The notes: generated by a model not told the origin, from the sequence alone. DNA of 64,000 nt from Clostridia bacterium (GCA_017395425.1 JAFPUM010000010.1:1-64000), one strand, 5' to 3'. Counted from the stretch's first letter, positions 27,547-36,947 are shown. Translations and numbers: made by a program.

Positions 27547-27592
27547 AATTATCAATTCCGCATTACGCATTACGAATTACGCATTAAAACCG
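27547..27592 (-). repeat. Dispersed TAATGCGTAATTCG repeat overlapping the miaB stop
   Basis: Minus-strand tandem of TAATGCGTAATTCGTAATGCGTAA units. The last three miaB codons and its stop come from this repeat. It is related to the element after cysS at 26024. Confidence 0.65.
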
Positions 27593-28979
27593 TTCCGCCG
27601 AGAACCCAGTTGCGTGCCGACGTAATCTCGCATTCGGCAAAGCTGCCGACGAGACCCGCGTCGCCTTCGCACCAGACGTTGATATTGTCGCGGGTGCGGC
27701 AGATCAGCCGTCCGTCGCGCTCGTCCACCTGTTCCACGAGTACCCGCTGGCGGGACCCCAGCATGGACTGACAGCGTTCCGCGGCAATGGCTTCCTGCGC
27801 GGAAAGCAGTTCTTTCATCCAGCGCGCTTTTTCGGCGTGGGACACCGGGTCGGGGAGTTTCGCGGCAGGGGTTCCCTCGCGGGGGGAATAGATGAAGGTG
27901 AAGAGCGACGTGAATTTCACCTCGCGCACCAAATCCAGTGTTTCACAGAACTCCTCGTAAGTCTCGCCGGGGAATCCCACAATGATATCGCTGGTCAGCG
28001 AGATATCGGGCATTTTTTCCCGTGCCATGCGCACGAGTTCCAGATAGCGCTCGCGGGTATATTTGCGGTTCATCGCCTTCAGAACGCGGTTGGAGCCGCA
28101 CTGGAAGGGCAGATGGATGTGATGGGCGGTATGGGTTCCCTCCGCCATGACGGTGAGCAGTTCCTCGGTGCAGTCCTTGGGGTGACTGGTCATAAAGCGG
28201 AGGACGTAGTCCCCCTCGATACGGTCGATTTCCCGCAGCAGTTTGGGGAAGTTCCACGCCTCTCCGTCGGTGCTGACGGAATTTTTGACGGCGTAGCTGT
28301 TGACGTTTTGACCCAGCAGCGTGATGTCCTTGTAGCCCGCCGCGATGAGTTCCTTCGCCTCGGCGAGAATGCGGGAAGCGTCGCGGCTGCGTTCCCGTCC
28401 CCGGACGTGGGGGACAATGCAGTAGGTGCAGAAGTTGTCGCAGCCGTACATGATGGGCAGCCATGCCTTGAAAGCCCCGTCCCGTCGTACCGGAAGGTCT
28501 TCGCAGATGGTGTTGTCGTCCTGCGAGAGTTCAAACACCCGCTTGCCGCCCGTGAGCGTGCGATAGAGCAGCTCCGGAAAGCGGGGTATGACGTGCGTGC
28601 CGAAGACGAGATTCACATGGGGATAGCTCGCGCGGATTTTGTCGGCGACGGTCTGCTGCTGCACCATACAGCCGCACAGGGCAATGATGAGTTTGGGGTT
28701 GCGGTTTTTGATGTGCTTAAGCGCGCCGACGTTGCCGAACACTCTGTCCTCGGCGTGTTCCCGCACGGCGCAGGTGTTGAAGAGAATGAAGTCCGCCTGT
28801 TCGGGGTCGTCGGTGAAGTCAAAGCCCATCTGCGCCAGCATACCGTTGATGCGCTCCCCGTCCGACACATTGCCCTGACAGCCGTAGGTATGGGTAAACG
28901 CTAGCGGCGTTTTGCCGTCCAGCCGCGCTTCCATGACCGAGCGCACCAGCTGGCAGTATTCTTCCATAGATTCCGTCAC
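27570..28979 (-). CDS. miaB: tRNA-2-methylthio-N6-isopentenyladenosine methylthiotransferase
   Basis: 469 residues. It is a radical-SAM enzyme adding a methylthio group to i6A37 of tRNAs reading U-starting codons. N-terminal UPF0004 cysteines (TYGCQGN, NTCAVRE, ALCGCM), the radical-SAM CxxxCxxC loop (MYGCDNFCTYCIVPHVRGRE), and a C-terminal TRAM region are all present. The start is GTG 28979 with GAGGAG 7 nt upstream, 42 bp after pyrG, so both are probably one transcript. The last residues MRNS derive from a dispersed repeat. Confidence 0.95.
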   Translation of the reverse strand: MTESMEEYCQLVRSVMEARLDGKTPLAFTHTYGCQGNVSDGERINGMLAQMGFDFTDDPEQADFILFNTCAVREHAEDRVFGNVGALKHIKNRNPKLIIALCGCMVQQQTVADKIRASYPHVNLVFGTHVIPRFPELLYRTLTGGKRVFELSQDDNTICEDLPVRRDGAFKAWLPIMYGCDNFCTYCIVPHVRGRERSRDASRILAEAKELIAAGYKDITLLGQNVNSYAVKNSVSTDGEAWNFPKLLREIDRIEGDYVLRFMTSHPKDCTEELLTVMAEGTHTAHHIHLPFQCGSNRVLKAMNRKYTRERYLELVRMAREKMPDISLTSDIIVGFPGETYEEFCETLDLVREVKFTSLFTFIYSPREGTPAAKLPDPVSHAEKARWMKELLSAQEAIAAERCQSMLGSRQRVLVEQVDERDGRLICRTRDNINVWCEGDAGLVGSFAECEITSARNWVLGGTVLMRNS

Positions 28980-29021
28980 GGTGATTCTCCTCTCTCCCTG
29001 CTTTTTATCCTGAAAAGACGG

Positions 29022-30635
29022 TTATTTCTCAGACTGATCCTTATGAATCTTTGCCGCTTCCACAAAGCTCTTGAAGAGCGGGTGGGGACGGTTGGGACGC
29101 GACTTGAATTCGGGGTGGAACTGGCACGCCACATACCACAGATGTTCGGGCAGCTCGATCATTTCCACAATGCGTCCGTCAGGCGACTGTCCCGCCACGA
29201 CCAGACCGTTTGCCTCGTATTCGGCGCGGTACAGATTGTTGACTTCATAGCGATGGCGGTGGCGTTCTTCGATGAGTTCGGAGCCGTAGCACGCCGCCAC
29301 TTTGGTGCCGGGCTTGAGCCGACAGGAACACTTGCCAAGACGCATGGAGGCGCCTCTGTCCTTGACCTCGCGCTGCTCCGGCATCAGGTCGATGACGGGG
29401 TGATTGGAATCGGGGTCAAATTCCACGCTGTTGGCGTCGCGGAAACCGAGGACGTTGCGGGCAAATTCGATCATGGCGATCTGCATACCCAGGCAAATGC
29501 CCAGATAGGGGATATTGTTGGTGCGGGCGTAGTTGGCGGCGACAATCATGCCCTCGATGCCGCGGTCGCCGAAGCCGCCCGGCACCAGAATACCGTCCAC
29601 ATCGCCCAGTTCATTGAAAACATTGCTTTCGGTAATGGTGTCGGATTCGACCCACTTGATATCCACATCCAATTTATTGCCGAAGCCGCCGTGCTTGAGC
29701 GCCTCCACGACGCTGATGTAGGAATCGTGCAGCGCGGTGTATTTGCCGACCATCGCAATGCGCACCGATTCCCTGAGGTTTTTGGCGGTTTCCACCATTT
29801 CGATCCAGTCGGACAGATCCTGCTTGCCGTTCACATCAAAGCCGAAATAATTGCACACGCACTCGTCCAGACCTTCCTTTTTGAGGAAAAGCGGCGCTTC
29901 GTAGAGCAGCGGCAAGTCGAGATTGGCAATGACGTTCTTCTCGCTGATATTGCAGAACAGCGCGATTTTCTGCTTGATTTTGGGGTCAAAGGGCTGCTCC
30001 GCACGCAGCACGATAATATCGGGCTGAATGCCGATACTCAGCAGTTCCTTAACCGAATGCTGGGTTGGCTTGGTCTTGTGTTCCTTGCTGGCGGCGAGAT
30101 AAGGCAGCAGGGTAACGTGGATAAACAGGCAGCTGCTTTTGCCCACGATGGTGGAAAACTGCCGGATGGCTTCAAGGAAGGGCTGGCTTTCGATGTCGCC
30201 CACCGTGCCGCCGATTTCCACCAGCGCTACATCCACGCCTTCCTTGTCCGCCGCGATAACGTTGATGATCTCCTGCGTCACATGGGGAATCACCTGCACG
30301 GTGCCGCCGTTGTAATCGCCGTGGCGCTCGCGGGAGATGACATTGTGATAAATCTTGCCGGAAGTGGCGTTGCTGCGCTTGTTGAGACTTTCGTCGATGA
30401 AGCGCTCATAGTGACCCAGATCCAGGTCGGTCTCCGCGCCGTCGTCGGTCACAAACACTTCGCCGTGCTGGGTAGGACTCATCGTACCCGGATCGACATT
30501 CAGATACGGATCCAGCTTCTGCATCGTGACCTTCATGCCGCGCGCTTTGAGCAGCCGTCCCAGCGACGCCGCCGTAATCCCTTTACCCAGACCCGAAACC
30601 ACACCGCCGGTGACAAATATGTACTTCGTAGCCAT
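29022..30635 (-). CDS. pyrG: CTP synthase
   Basis: 537 residues. It makes CTP from UTP with glutamine as nitrogen donor. The synthetase domain starts [21 protein letters not shown] and includes GGTVGDIES. The class I amidase domain has the oxyanion/nucleophile region GICLGMQIA and [18 protein letters not shown] 30635 (MATKY) is chosen over a 35-codon extension with no SD. The leader has a GGAACCG/CGGTTCC hairpin but no T-tract, so I see no Bacillus-type pyrG attenuator. Confidence 0.98.
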   Translation of the reverse strand: MATKYIFVTGGVVSGLGKGITAASLGRLLKARGMKVTMQKLDPYLNVDPGTMSPTQHGEVFVTDDGAETDLDLGHYERFIDESLNKRSNATSGKIYHNVISRERHGDYNGGTVQVIPHVTQEIINVIAADKEGVDVALVEIGGTVGDIESQPFLEAIRQFSTIVGKSSCLFIHVTLLPYLAASKEHKTKPTQHSVKELLSIGIQPDIIVLRAEQPFDPKIKQKIALFCNISEKNVIANLDLPLLYEAPLFLKKEGLDECVCNYFGFDVNGKQDLSDWIEMVETAKNLRESVRIAMVGKYTALHDSYISVVEALKHGGFGNKLDVDIKWVESDTITESNVFNELGDVDGILVPGGFGDRGIEGMIVAANYARTNNIPYLGICLGMQIAMIEFARNVLGFRDANSVEFDPDSNHPVIDLMPEQREVKDRGASMRLGKCSCRLKPGTKVAACYGSELIEERHRHRYEVNNLYRAEYEANGLVVAGQSPDGRIVEMIELPEHLWYVACQFHPEFKSRPNRPHPLFKSFVEAAKIHKDQSEK

Positions 30636-30732
30636 CCGAAAACTCTCTCCTCTTCTTCGCAGATTGATTTGCGTATCGTTCCGGAACCGGAGAAGGTTGT
30701 CCCCATCGGTTCCTGAAACACAACTAGGATAT

Positions 30733-30761
30733 TCTACCACTTTTCCCCCGCTATTGCAAGA
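30733..30761 (-). promoter_or_regulatory. Promoter of pyrG-miaB
   Basis: Minus-strand TTGCAA (30756-30761), 17-nt spacer, TAGAAT (30733-30738), about 100 nt before the pyrG start. Confidence 0.65.
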
Positions 30762-30784
30762 GACAACCCCCTAAAAAATTAACC

Positions 30785-30841
30785 AAAAAAACAAAAAAAC
30801 GGAGATTCAGCCTTTTACCCAATCACGGCGCTGAATCCCCG
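30785..30841 (-). terminator. Terminator after the NUDIX gene
   Basis: On the minus strand CGGGGATTCAGC pairs with GCTGAATCTCCG, followed by a run of T interrupted by a G. It isolates the NUDIX gene from pyrG. Confidence 0.8.
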
Positions 30842-30847
30842 ATTTTT

Positions 30848-31336
30848 TCAAAGAAAATGACAATCCGACGGTTCCCGTTCCTGCCCGTCCACAATCACCT
30901 GATACAGTTGCTCGCCGCGATAGCGCAGCGTCATCTCAAAATAGGGCGCGTCTTCCATGAGCCGCCTGAGAAAAATCCGGTCGCCCTCCCACAGATTCAG
31001 TTCCATGACCGCCTGTTTGTCAATCCAGCGCAGTTCTCCCTCGTCGCAATCGGTCAGCTCTCCGGAGAAATGGGTCGCGGTAAAGAGTGCCATTTCCTCA
31101 CTCTCCCAGCCCTCGGCGTGGAAGTAAATCATGCCGCGCGGCGTGAGGTCGTGAACCGTCAGCCCGGTTTCCTCCCGGATTTCACGGACAGCGCATTGTT
31201 CCGCCGTCTCGCCCGGTTCCAGCTTGCCCCCGACGCCAATCCATTTGCCTTCGTTGACGTCATGCGCTTTCTTGTTGCGCAGCAGCATCAGGTAGCAGCC
31301 GTTTTGTTCCAGATAACACAGTGAGGTGCGTATCAT
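30848..31336 (-). CDS. NUDIX hydrolase, MutT-like
   Basis: 162 residues. The Nudix box is intact: GKLEPGETAEQCAVREIREE followed by TGL, at about residues 36-58. Members hydrolyse nucleoside diphosphates linked to X, such as 8-oxo-dGTP. Its 8-oxo-dGTPase-like layout and the late RWIDKQAVMELNLWEGD segment resemble Gram-positive MutT proteins; substrate unproven. The start is ATG 31336 with GAAAGGAC; the 20-codon upstream extension overlaps a hairpin and is rejected. Confidence 0.9.
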   Translation of the reverse strand: MIRTSLCYLEQNGCYLMLLRNKKAHDVNEGKWIGVGGKLEPGETAEQCAVREIREETGLTVHDLTPRGMIYFHAEGWESEEMALFTATHFSGELTDCDEGELRWIDKQAVMELNLWEGDRIFLRRLMEDAPYFEMTLRYRGEQLYQVIVDGQEREPSDCHFL

Positions 31337-31362
31337 GATATCCGTCCTTTCGTCCGTCACAA

Positions 31363-31396
31363 ATGCCGACGGAATGTTGGTTGATTCCGTCGGCAT
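31363..31396 (-). terminator. Strong hairpin, possible terminator of the lipoprotein gene
   Basis: TGCCGACGGAAT (31364-31375) pairs perfectly with ATTCCGTCGGCA (31384-31395). On the minus strand only TTTG follows, so termination may be weak. Confidence 0.5.
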
Positions 31397-31435
31397 ACGT
31401 TTTATCTTTGAGAATGGTTGGGTGGTTTTTTTGAA

Positions 31436-31524
31436 TTCGCCCTTCCCCGTTGATTGTCTGGGCGGGTCTTGCTTTTATGGGGTTCCTTTTCCGGATTCGC
31501 CGTTTCCCGTTGATTGTCTGGGCG
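31436..31524. repeat. Two direct copies of a 29-bp repeat
   Basis: CCCGTTGATTGTCTGGGCG occurs at 31446-31464 and 31506-31524, 60 bp apart. A similar TTCGCC(C/G)TT(C/T) stretch precedes each copy. No coding function seen. Confidence 0.75.
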
Positions 31525-31535
31525 CGATTCGCTCG

Positions 31536-31642
31536 GCAGGCTCCGGCCTGCCTGCCGGGGCGCTGCCCCGGTCCCTGCCGGTGGCGCTGCCCCCGGACCC
31601 CTGCCAGGGAGCTTACCCCCTGGACCCCGCGCCGCTTCGCGG
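31536..31642. repeat. GC-rich noncoding element with nested inverted repeats
   Basis: Very GC-rich segment with repeated GGGGCGCTGCCCC, GGTGGCGCTGCCCCC and CCAGGG...CCCTGG blocks and a final CGCGCCGCTTCGCGGC. It resembles the GC-rich palindromic repeats spread through many clostridial genomes. With 31337-31435 it makes up the gap between NUDIX and lipoprotein genes. Confidence 0.55.
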
Positions 31643-31662
31643 CTAATTACGGGCTTTATTTG

Positions 31663-32646
31663 TTATGCCAGCTTGACTTCGGCATAATCGCCCAGCGCGT
31701 GGTTGACCTCCACAATCAGCACCGGCTCGCCGTCACTGTCGAGATACGAACGGCAGACATTCTGTCCCTTCACGGAATACCCGCCATTATCGTCCCGCCG
31801 GACAGAGATGACCTTGGATTCGGTGATGGTACTCTTCATGGAATCCTCGCTGAACTGGCTGAAATAATCCACAATATGCTGCTTGGTCACGCCGTCGGCG
31901 TGTCCCACGAGCGTCCACTTATCGGCGAGAATCGCGTCCGCCGCCTTATCCATGCTGATCTGTTCCGACGGCACGAACGTCTCGCCCGTCGCGAGGTCGA
32001 TATTGTAGGCATAGGCATAGCCGAAGGGATGTGCCGCGCCGTCATAGAAAACGCCGCCGTAGAACACAATGCTGAGCTGATCCTTTGTCTTGCGCTTCAC
32101 GTCAAACTTCATGGTGAGCGTCCCCGCACCGATATCCGCGACTGCCGCTTTCAAGTCGTTCTTGAAGAGCTTATTGTAGAAGCCCTGCATGGTTTCGTCA
32201 TAAAGCCCCGTGATCTGCGGATACTGATACTTGATCTTCCCGTCATCGGAGGTGTATTTCTTGGTGACGATCTTATAGGAATTATCCTGCTCGGGTGCAA
32301 TGACAGTGCCGATGGTGGTTTTGGTGGTCGTGGTGGTAGCGGTAGTGGTTTTTGTGGTCGTTTTGGTGGTTGTGGTGGTTTTTTTGGTAGTGGTTTTCTT
32401 TTTGGGGGTTTTGGTGGTGGTGGTGGTGAAATTTTCGTCATCGTCACCCTCTTCACCCGCGGCGGCGGTGTACCAGGTGGTTTTGCCGTCGGCGGCGGTC
32501 TGATCGGTCTCGTCGCCGCCGATCAGAATGGTCTGATTGGTGTGTTCAGGCGCGGTCTTTTTATCGTCCTTGCCGCAGGCGGTCAGGGAAAGTCCCATCG
32601 CGGCTGCCAGCAGCAGCACCGCCGCTTTTTTATTCCATGATGTCAT
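31663..32646 (-). CDS. Lipoprotein with Thr/Lys-rich linker and RsiV/PdaC-like C-terminal domain
   Basis: 327 residues. The signal peptide ends in lipobox LTAC with Cys24 as the lipidated residue. A low-complexity Thr/Lys/Pro linker (about 70-112) probably spans the cell wall. The C-terminal domain (KYPQITGLYD-like YQYPQITGLYDETMQGFYN, then GGVFYDGAAHPFGYAYAYNIDLATGE) resembles the DUF4163/DUF3298 pair seen in RsiV and PdaC. Function unknown; it is probably exposed outside the membrane. Promoter at 32705-32733. The linker DNA is a run of ACC/ACG codons. Confidence 0.85.
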   Translation of the reverse strand: MTSWNKKAAVLLLAAAMGLSLTACGKDDKKTAPEHTNQTILIGGDETDQTAADGKTTWYTAAAGEEGDDDENFTTTTTKTPKKKTTTKKTTTTTKTTTKTTTATTTTTKTTIGTVIAPEQDNSYKIVTKKYTSDDGKIKYQYPQITGLYDETMQGFYNKLFKNDLKAAVADIGAGTLTMKFDVKRKTKDQLSIVFYGGVFYDGAAHPFGYAYAYNIDLATGETFVPSEQISMDKAADAILADKWTLVGHADGVTKQHIVDYFSQFSEDSMKSTITESKVISVRRDDNGGYSVKGQNVCRSYLDSDGEPVLIVEVNHALGDYAEVKLA

Positions 32647-32704
32647 GCGTCAGTCATCCCTTCGTCATACTTCTTTTGACGGATATGATTCCGCCAGTAA
32701 TCAT

Positions 32705-32733
32705 ATTCTAATACAGTTCCCGCCAAAAGTAAA
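32705..32733 (-). promoter_or_regulatory. Promoter of the lipoprotein gene
   Basis: Minus-strand TTTACT (32728-32733), 17-nt spacer, TAGAAT (32705-32710). The -35 matches consensus at 4 of 6 bases. Confidence 0.5.
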
Positions 32734-32771
32734 TAAAAGTAAATAATTTGTAAACAATTCATCAACGAACC

Positions 32772-33398
32772 TTAATCTTCTGTGCCGTCTCCGTCATATT
32801 GTTCCATAAACGCAAGAAATGCGTCGCGTGTCATACAGTCGTTGATGATGCCCAGCAGGGCATTGGTTGTCATGCGGGCGGGCAGACCCAGATGTGCCAG
32901 CAGCGCGGCGCGTTTGCGTGAGCTGTTTGCGCCGCCGGACAGTCCGGCGCGGTAGAAATCGGCGCGGGTGATGGTTGCATCCGGCTCATCGCCTGTGCTG
33001 TCATTGTCCGAAGATTCGCACGAAACGCCCGCCCGCTGAAACGCCTCCACCAGTACATCGGTGGTCATACCCTCCACGCCGAGCTTGCCTTCCTTGGAGG
33101 GTTCGGATTTGCGCCGTTCCTTGCCGAACACGTCGGGAATATAGACGTGCTTCACGCGGTCGGGCGGCAGGCAGGACTTGAGATGGTTGCGGATGAGGAA
33201 TCCCGCGCCGTCGCTGTCGGTAAGTACTAGCAGTCCCCGTGTCTGTGCCAGATGACGCAGCAGCGCCGTTTTTTCCTTGTTCCGGAAGATGCCGAAGCCG
33301 TCGGTCGTGAGAATCAGACCGTCGATGAGTGAATCCAGCCGGATTTTGTCGTATTTTCCCTCAACGATAATCGCTTCTTTGATTTTGATTTTCTCCAT
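32772..33398 (-). CDS. RNase M5-like TOPRIM protein (DUF4093)
   Basis: 208 residues. A TOPRIM fold with IIVEGKYDKIRLDSL (catalytic Glu) and LLVLTDSDGAGFLIRNHL (DxD) at the expected places, then KLGVEGMTTDVLVEAF as in RNase M5. RNase M5 matures 5S rRNA in Firmicutes; members with a DUF4093 end, as here, are common in Clostridia, so the role is probable. ATG 33398 is used; GTG 33404 is an alternative. It lies 10 bp after holA and is probably cotranscribed with it. Confidence 0.85.
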   Translation of the reverse strand: MEKIKIKEAIIVEGKYDKIRLDSLIDGLILTTDGFGIFRNKEKTALLRHLAQTRGLLVLTDSDGAGFLIRNHLKSCLPPDRVKHVYIPDVFGKERRKSEPSKEGKLGVEGMTTDVLVEAFQRAGVSCESSDNDSTGDEPDATITRADFYRAGLSGGANSSRKRAALLAHLGLPARMTTNALLGIINDCMTRDAFLAFMEQYDGDGTED

Positions 33399-33408
33399 TG
33401 TCACCGTC

Positions 33409-34458
33409 TCACCTGTACCTTTCCGCCAGCAGGAACATTTCGGTCAGCATTTTTTCCAGCAGAATGGTTCCTTCCACGCGGCTGCTTTTGAGCTGCGCGT
33501 CGGTGCGGCAGAGCAGCAGACACCACTGGCGCAGCAGTTCGGGCGAATAGCGCCGACTGTCGCGGAAGGCGAAGCTCAGGCGCTTTTCCTTGCCCTTGTA
33601 CTCGTCGCCGAACAAAGCGGGCATATCGTCGGCGGTCTTGCGGTCAGCGGCAGCGAGCTTTGCGCGGTAGAGGTCGATGAAGCTGCCCGCCATAATTGCC
33701 AGCACCGCGACCGGTTCGGTGCGCTCGGCAAACAGATCTTCGAGTATCCCAAACGCCTCCCGGCGCTTGCCCGCAATGACATTCGACGCCAGCAGATACG
33801 CCTTCACGTCGAGGCTCTGGGTAGTGTGCCGGTCAATGGCGGCGCGCGTGATTTTGCCGCCATACATCGCCGTGAGCTTGGCAATTTCGCTGAGGAGGTT
33901 GGTGATATCCGTGCCGCAGCGCTCCACCATATAGGACGCGTCCGCGCGGGAGAGGGACGCGCCGTTCTCCTTGGCGGCAGCGGTGAGGATGTCGGCGATT
34001 TCCGCAGCCGAAGGGGTCTTGCAGTTGACCACGGTGCCCTGCTTTTTGATGAGATTCCGCATGGCGCCCTGCTTGTCGCCCGCCTTGGCGGAGGTTTTCA
34101 CTGATACATTGAAAAAAATCAGCACGCAGGTATCATACGGTGCTCCCAGCAGTGCTTCCAGTTTGCGGTATTCCGTCGCGCCGATGGCTGCCGCGTCCAG
34201 ATCCTTGACCAGCACCATGCGGCGGGGCGCCATCATGGGAAGGGTCTCGGCGGCGGCGGCGATTTCCTCCACGGAGCAGGTGGAGCCGTCAAACTCGGTA
34301 TAATTGAACTCCGGCAGCACGTCCGGCAGATAGGCGGCTTTGAGCGCGTCGAGCGCGCGGCGGCGCAGATAAGCGTCGTCGCCGCAGAGCAGGTACACCG
34401 GCGACGGAACGCCGGTTTTGATATGCGCCGCAAGGGCGGTGTATTGGATTTCTGACAT
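33409..34458 (-). CDS. holA: DNA polymerase III subunit delta
   Basis: 349 residues. It opens the sliding clamp as part of the clamp loader. PVYLLCGDDAYLRRRALDALK (pseudo-P-loop region), MMAPRRMVLVKDLD and DITNLLSEIAKL match the HolA order of domains I-III. ATG 34458 (MSEIQ) follows AAAGGAA; the 33-codon extension covers the promoter and is rejected. It is divergent from hisS with a compact promoter region between them. Confidence 0.93.
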   Translation of the reverse strand: MSEIQYTALAAHIKTGVPSPVYLLCGDDAYLRRRALDALKAAYLPDVLPEFNYTEFDGSTCSVEEIAAAAETLPMMAPRRMVLVKDLDAAAIGATEYRKLEALLGAPYDTCVLIFFNVSVKTSAKAGDKQGAMRNLIKKQGTVVNCKTPSAAEIADILTAAAKENGASLSRADASYMVERCGTDITNLLSEIAKLTAMYGGKITRAAIDRHTTQSLDVKAYLLASNVIAGKRREAFGILEDLFAERTEPVAVLAIMAGSFIDLYRAKLAAADRKTADDMPALFGDEYKGKEKRLSFAFRDSRRYSPELLRQWCLLLCRTDAQLKSSRVEGTILLEKMLTEMFLLAERYR

Positions 34459-34492
34459 GATGACGGATTCCTTTTCTGCTAGATTCCTTTTC

Positions 34493-34521
34493 AGTATAAT
34501 TTTTCGCGGCGGGATTGTCAA
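34493..34521 (-). promoter_or_regulatory. Promoter of holA
   Basis: Minus-strand TTGACA (34516-34521), 17-nt spacer, TATACT (34493-34498), 35 nt before the ATG. Confidence 0.72.
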
Positions 34522-34603
34522 GTCCGGACGGTTAGGGGGACATATAAAAAAGCGCATACCGTTTTCTTTATGATTTTTTTACCCCTCCATTTCGCGGAAT
34601 GAG

Positions 34604-34632
34604 TTGCATTTTTCACGCTGTAATGCTATAAT
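34604..34632 (+). promoter_or_regulatory. Promoter of hisS
   Basis: TTGCAT (34604-34609), 17-nt spacer, TATAAT (34627-34632), about 50 nt before the start; too little space for a T-box. Confidence 0.72.
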
Positions 34633-34683
34633 GAATTGACAACCCGAAAATTTTGACAACGGAAAAGGAAAGGAATTTTGATT

Positions 34684-36051
34684 ATGGCACTGATCACCAA
34701 ATCCATCAAAGGCACACAGGATGTGCTTCCCTCTGAAAGTTACAAGTGGCAGTATGTAGAGGAAACCTGTCTGGAAACCGCCCGGCTGCACGGCTACCGC
34801 GAAATCCGCACGCCCGTCTTTGAACACACCGAGCTTTTCACCCGCGGTGTGGGGGATACCACCGACGTGGTGCAGAAGGAAATGTACACCTTCAACGACC
34901 GGGGCAACCGTTCGCTGTCGCTCCGTCCCGAAATGACCGCTTCGGCGGTGCGTTCCGCCATTGAACACGGTCTGATCAATGACGCGCTGCCGGTCAAGGA
35001 CTGCTATGTCGCCTCCTGCTACCGCGCCGAAAAGCCGCAGGCGGGACGTATGCGGGAATTCCACCAGTTCGGCGTGGAACTCTTCGGCGCACCCTCTCCC
35101 GCCGCCGACGCGGAGATCATCTCGCTCGCCAATGCCACGCTGACCGAACTCGGCATCACGGGCTATACGCTGGAAATCAATTCCATCGGCTGTCCCACCT
35201 GCCGCGCCGAATACCACAAGGCGCTCAAAGCCTATTTTGAAGGCAAAAAGGAACAGCTCTGCGAGACCTGCCTTGACCGCCTCGACCGCAACCCCATGCG
35301 CATTATCGACTGCAAGGTGCCGACCTGTCAGGAAGTCGCCAAGGACGCGCCCCGCATGATCGACTATCTCTGCGACGACTGCCGCGCCCACTTCGACAGC
35401 GTGAAGAAGTACCTTGAAGCGATGGATATTTCTTACACCGTCAATCCCTCCATCGTGCGCGGGCTGGACTATTACACCCGCACGGTGTTTGAATTCATCT
35501 CGTCCGACCTCGGCGCACAGTCCACCATCTGCGGCGGCGGACGCTACGACGGACTGTTCAAACAGCTCGGCGGACCCGATACGCCTTCTCTCGGCTTCGG
35601 CATGGGACTGGAGCGCGTCATGCTGGTCATGGAAGCGCAGGGCGTGGCATTCCCCGAACCGGAAAAGACCATGATCTATCTCGCGCCGATGGGTGAAGCC
35701 GCTACGGTCAAGTGCATGGAACTCTGTGCCAGACTGCGGGAGGAAGGCTTCTCCGCGCAGACCGACCTCAACAACCGTTCGGTCAAGGCGCAGATGAAAT
35801 ACGCCAACAAGCTCGGCGTGCAATACACCGTCGTCATCGGCGACAGCGAGCTGGAATCGGGCATTGTGAAACTCAAAAACATGGAGACCGGCGAGCAGAC
35901 CGAAGTCACGATGGATTCCGGCATTATCCAAACGCTTTATGACCTCGGCATCAGCGACACGATGGCGCGGCTCAACGAAACCGTGGAGACGTTTGAGAGT
36001 TTCATGGGACTGGGGGCGCTTCTGAACAGCAAGGAGAATGAGGAGGAATGA
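34684..36051 (+). CDS. hisS: Histidyl-tRNA synthetase
   Basis: 455 residues, class II. Motif 1 lies in the first 60 residues, motif 2 in CYVASCYRAEKPQAGRMREFHQFG, and the histidine-specific signatures are LDYYTRTVFE and CGGGRYDGL. The C-terminal anticodon domain contains TVVIGDSELESG. A CPTC...CDDC pair of knuckles is inserted mid-protein, as in many clostridial HisRS. ATG 34684 (MALITK) is chosen; TTG 34678 is possible. Its stop overlaps the next gene's start. Confidence 0.97.
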   Translation: MALITKSIKGTQDVLPSESYKWQYVEETCLETARLHGYREIRTPVFEHTELFTRGVGDTTDVVQKEMYTFNDRGNRSLSLRPEMTASAVRSAIEHGLINDALPVKDCYVASCYRAEKPQAGRMREFHQFGVELFGAPSPAADAEIISLANATLTELGITGYTLEINSIGCPTCRAEYHKALKAYFEGKKEQLCETCLDRLDRNPMRIIDCKVPTCQEVAKDAPRMIDYLCDDCRAHFDSVKKYLEAMDISYTVNPSIVRGLDYYTRTVFEFISSDLGAQSTICGGGRYDGLFKQLGGPDTPSLGFGMGLERVMLVMEAQGVAFPEPEKTMIYLAPMGEAATVKCMELCARLREEGFSAQTDLNNRSVKAQMKYANKLGVQYTVVIGDSELESGIVKLKNMETGEQTEVTMDSGIIQTLYDLGISDTMARLNETVETFESFMGLGALLNSKENEEE

Positions 36052-36941
36052 GTTTTATGAAACTGTTTGAAAAATATTTCGGCAATCAGAATCAATCTGC
36101 CGTAAAACCGAGTGTCGGCTGCGATTTGATTGCCGCCAGCCTCGACTGTCCCTATGAATATATCCCCGGAGGCGCCAAATGTGAAACGCTGTCGGAGCTG
36201 TTTGACGCGGCTGTCGCGGAAGGCAGGGAGCAGGGCTATTATCCCGTGCTGATTGCCACGCGTGAAATTGATCTGGCGATGACGATCTACAAGCATACCG
36301 GTTTGTGGGATATTCTGGCGGACGTCATGGAGCGCGAGGACGGCATGAACACCATCAACCCGGACTTTGCGTTCGGAGAGAAGGAACTGCAAACCCTCCG
36401 CGCATACCGCGCAAAGCTCATCCACGCGTGGAAGGAAAGCGACGCGGACGACTTCCTGGAGGAGCGAATCTCGCAATACATCGAGAACGATGACGAATTC
36501 GACTTGGAAAAGGACTGGGGCGGCGCGAAGGAAGGCATTCTGTTTGACGATACCCGCCGGAGCATTTCCGTTCCCTTCAGTGACACATTCAAGTGCGGCA
36601 AGGAACTCCTTCTTGCGAAAATCCCCGTGTCGGAGCCGTGGCAGATTGCGGCGTGGCTGCCGATGGGCGGCTGGAACGAATGCCCGGACCCGAAAGATAT
36701 GCTCGCGATGGCAAAGCACTGGTATGAGAAATACGGCGCGGTAATCTGCTGTGTATCCTCCGCCGCGCTGGAATTCCGGGTGAGCAATCCCCCGGCGGAC
36801 TTTGAGCAAGCCTATAAGCTGGCGAAGGAGCAGTTCTATTTCTGTGAGGATCGCGTGTGGCAGTATGCGCCAAAGTACAACCTCCGTACCTTGGCAAACG
36901 GTCTGACCCAATCGCCCTATTGGTATTTCTGGTGGGATTGA
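36048..36941 (+). CDS. DUF4253 domain-containing protein
   Basis: 297 residues, soluble. The DUF4253 layout is visible: YYPVLIATREIDLAM in the first third, an acidic middle (ESDADDFLEERISQYIENDDEF), and a C-terminal segment WYEKYGAVICCVSSAALEF ... AYKLAKEQFYFCEDRVWQ. The family function is unknown; it recurs beside immunity-type genes in some genomes, but no toxin is adjacent here. ATG 36048 overlaps the hisS TGA; ATG 36057 is a second plausible start. Confidence 0.8.
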   Translation: MSFMKLFEKYFGNQNQSAVKPSVGCDLIAASLDCPYEYIPGGAKCETLSELFDAAVAEGREQGYYPVLIATREIDLAMTIYKHTGLWDILADVMEREDGMNTINPDFAFGEKELQTLRAYRAKLIHAWKESDADDFLEERISQYIENDDEFDLEKDWGGAKEGILFDDTRRSISVPFSDTFKCGKELLLAKIPVSEPWQIAAWLPMGGWNECPDPKDMLAMAKHWYEKYGAVICCVSSAALEFRVSNPPADFEQAYKLAKEQFYFCEDRVWQYAPKYNLRTLANGLTQSPYWYFWWD

Positions 36942-36947
36942 TGGTTT

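Noticed and set aside
30636-30732. Bacillus-type pyrG attenuator
   Set aside because: A hairpin exists in the leader but no T-tract follows it and no G-run start site is evident.
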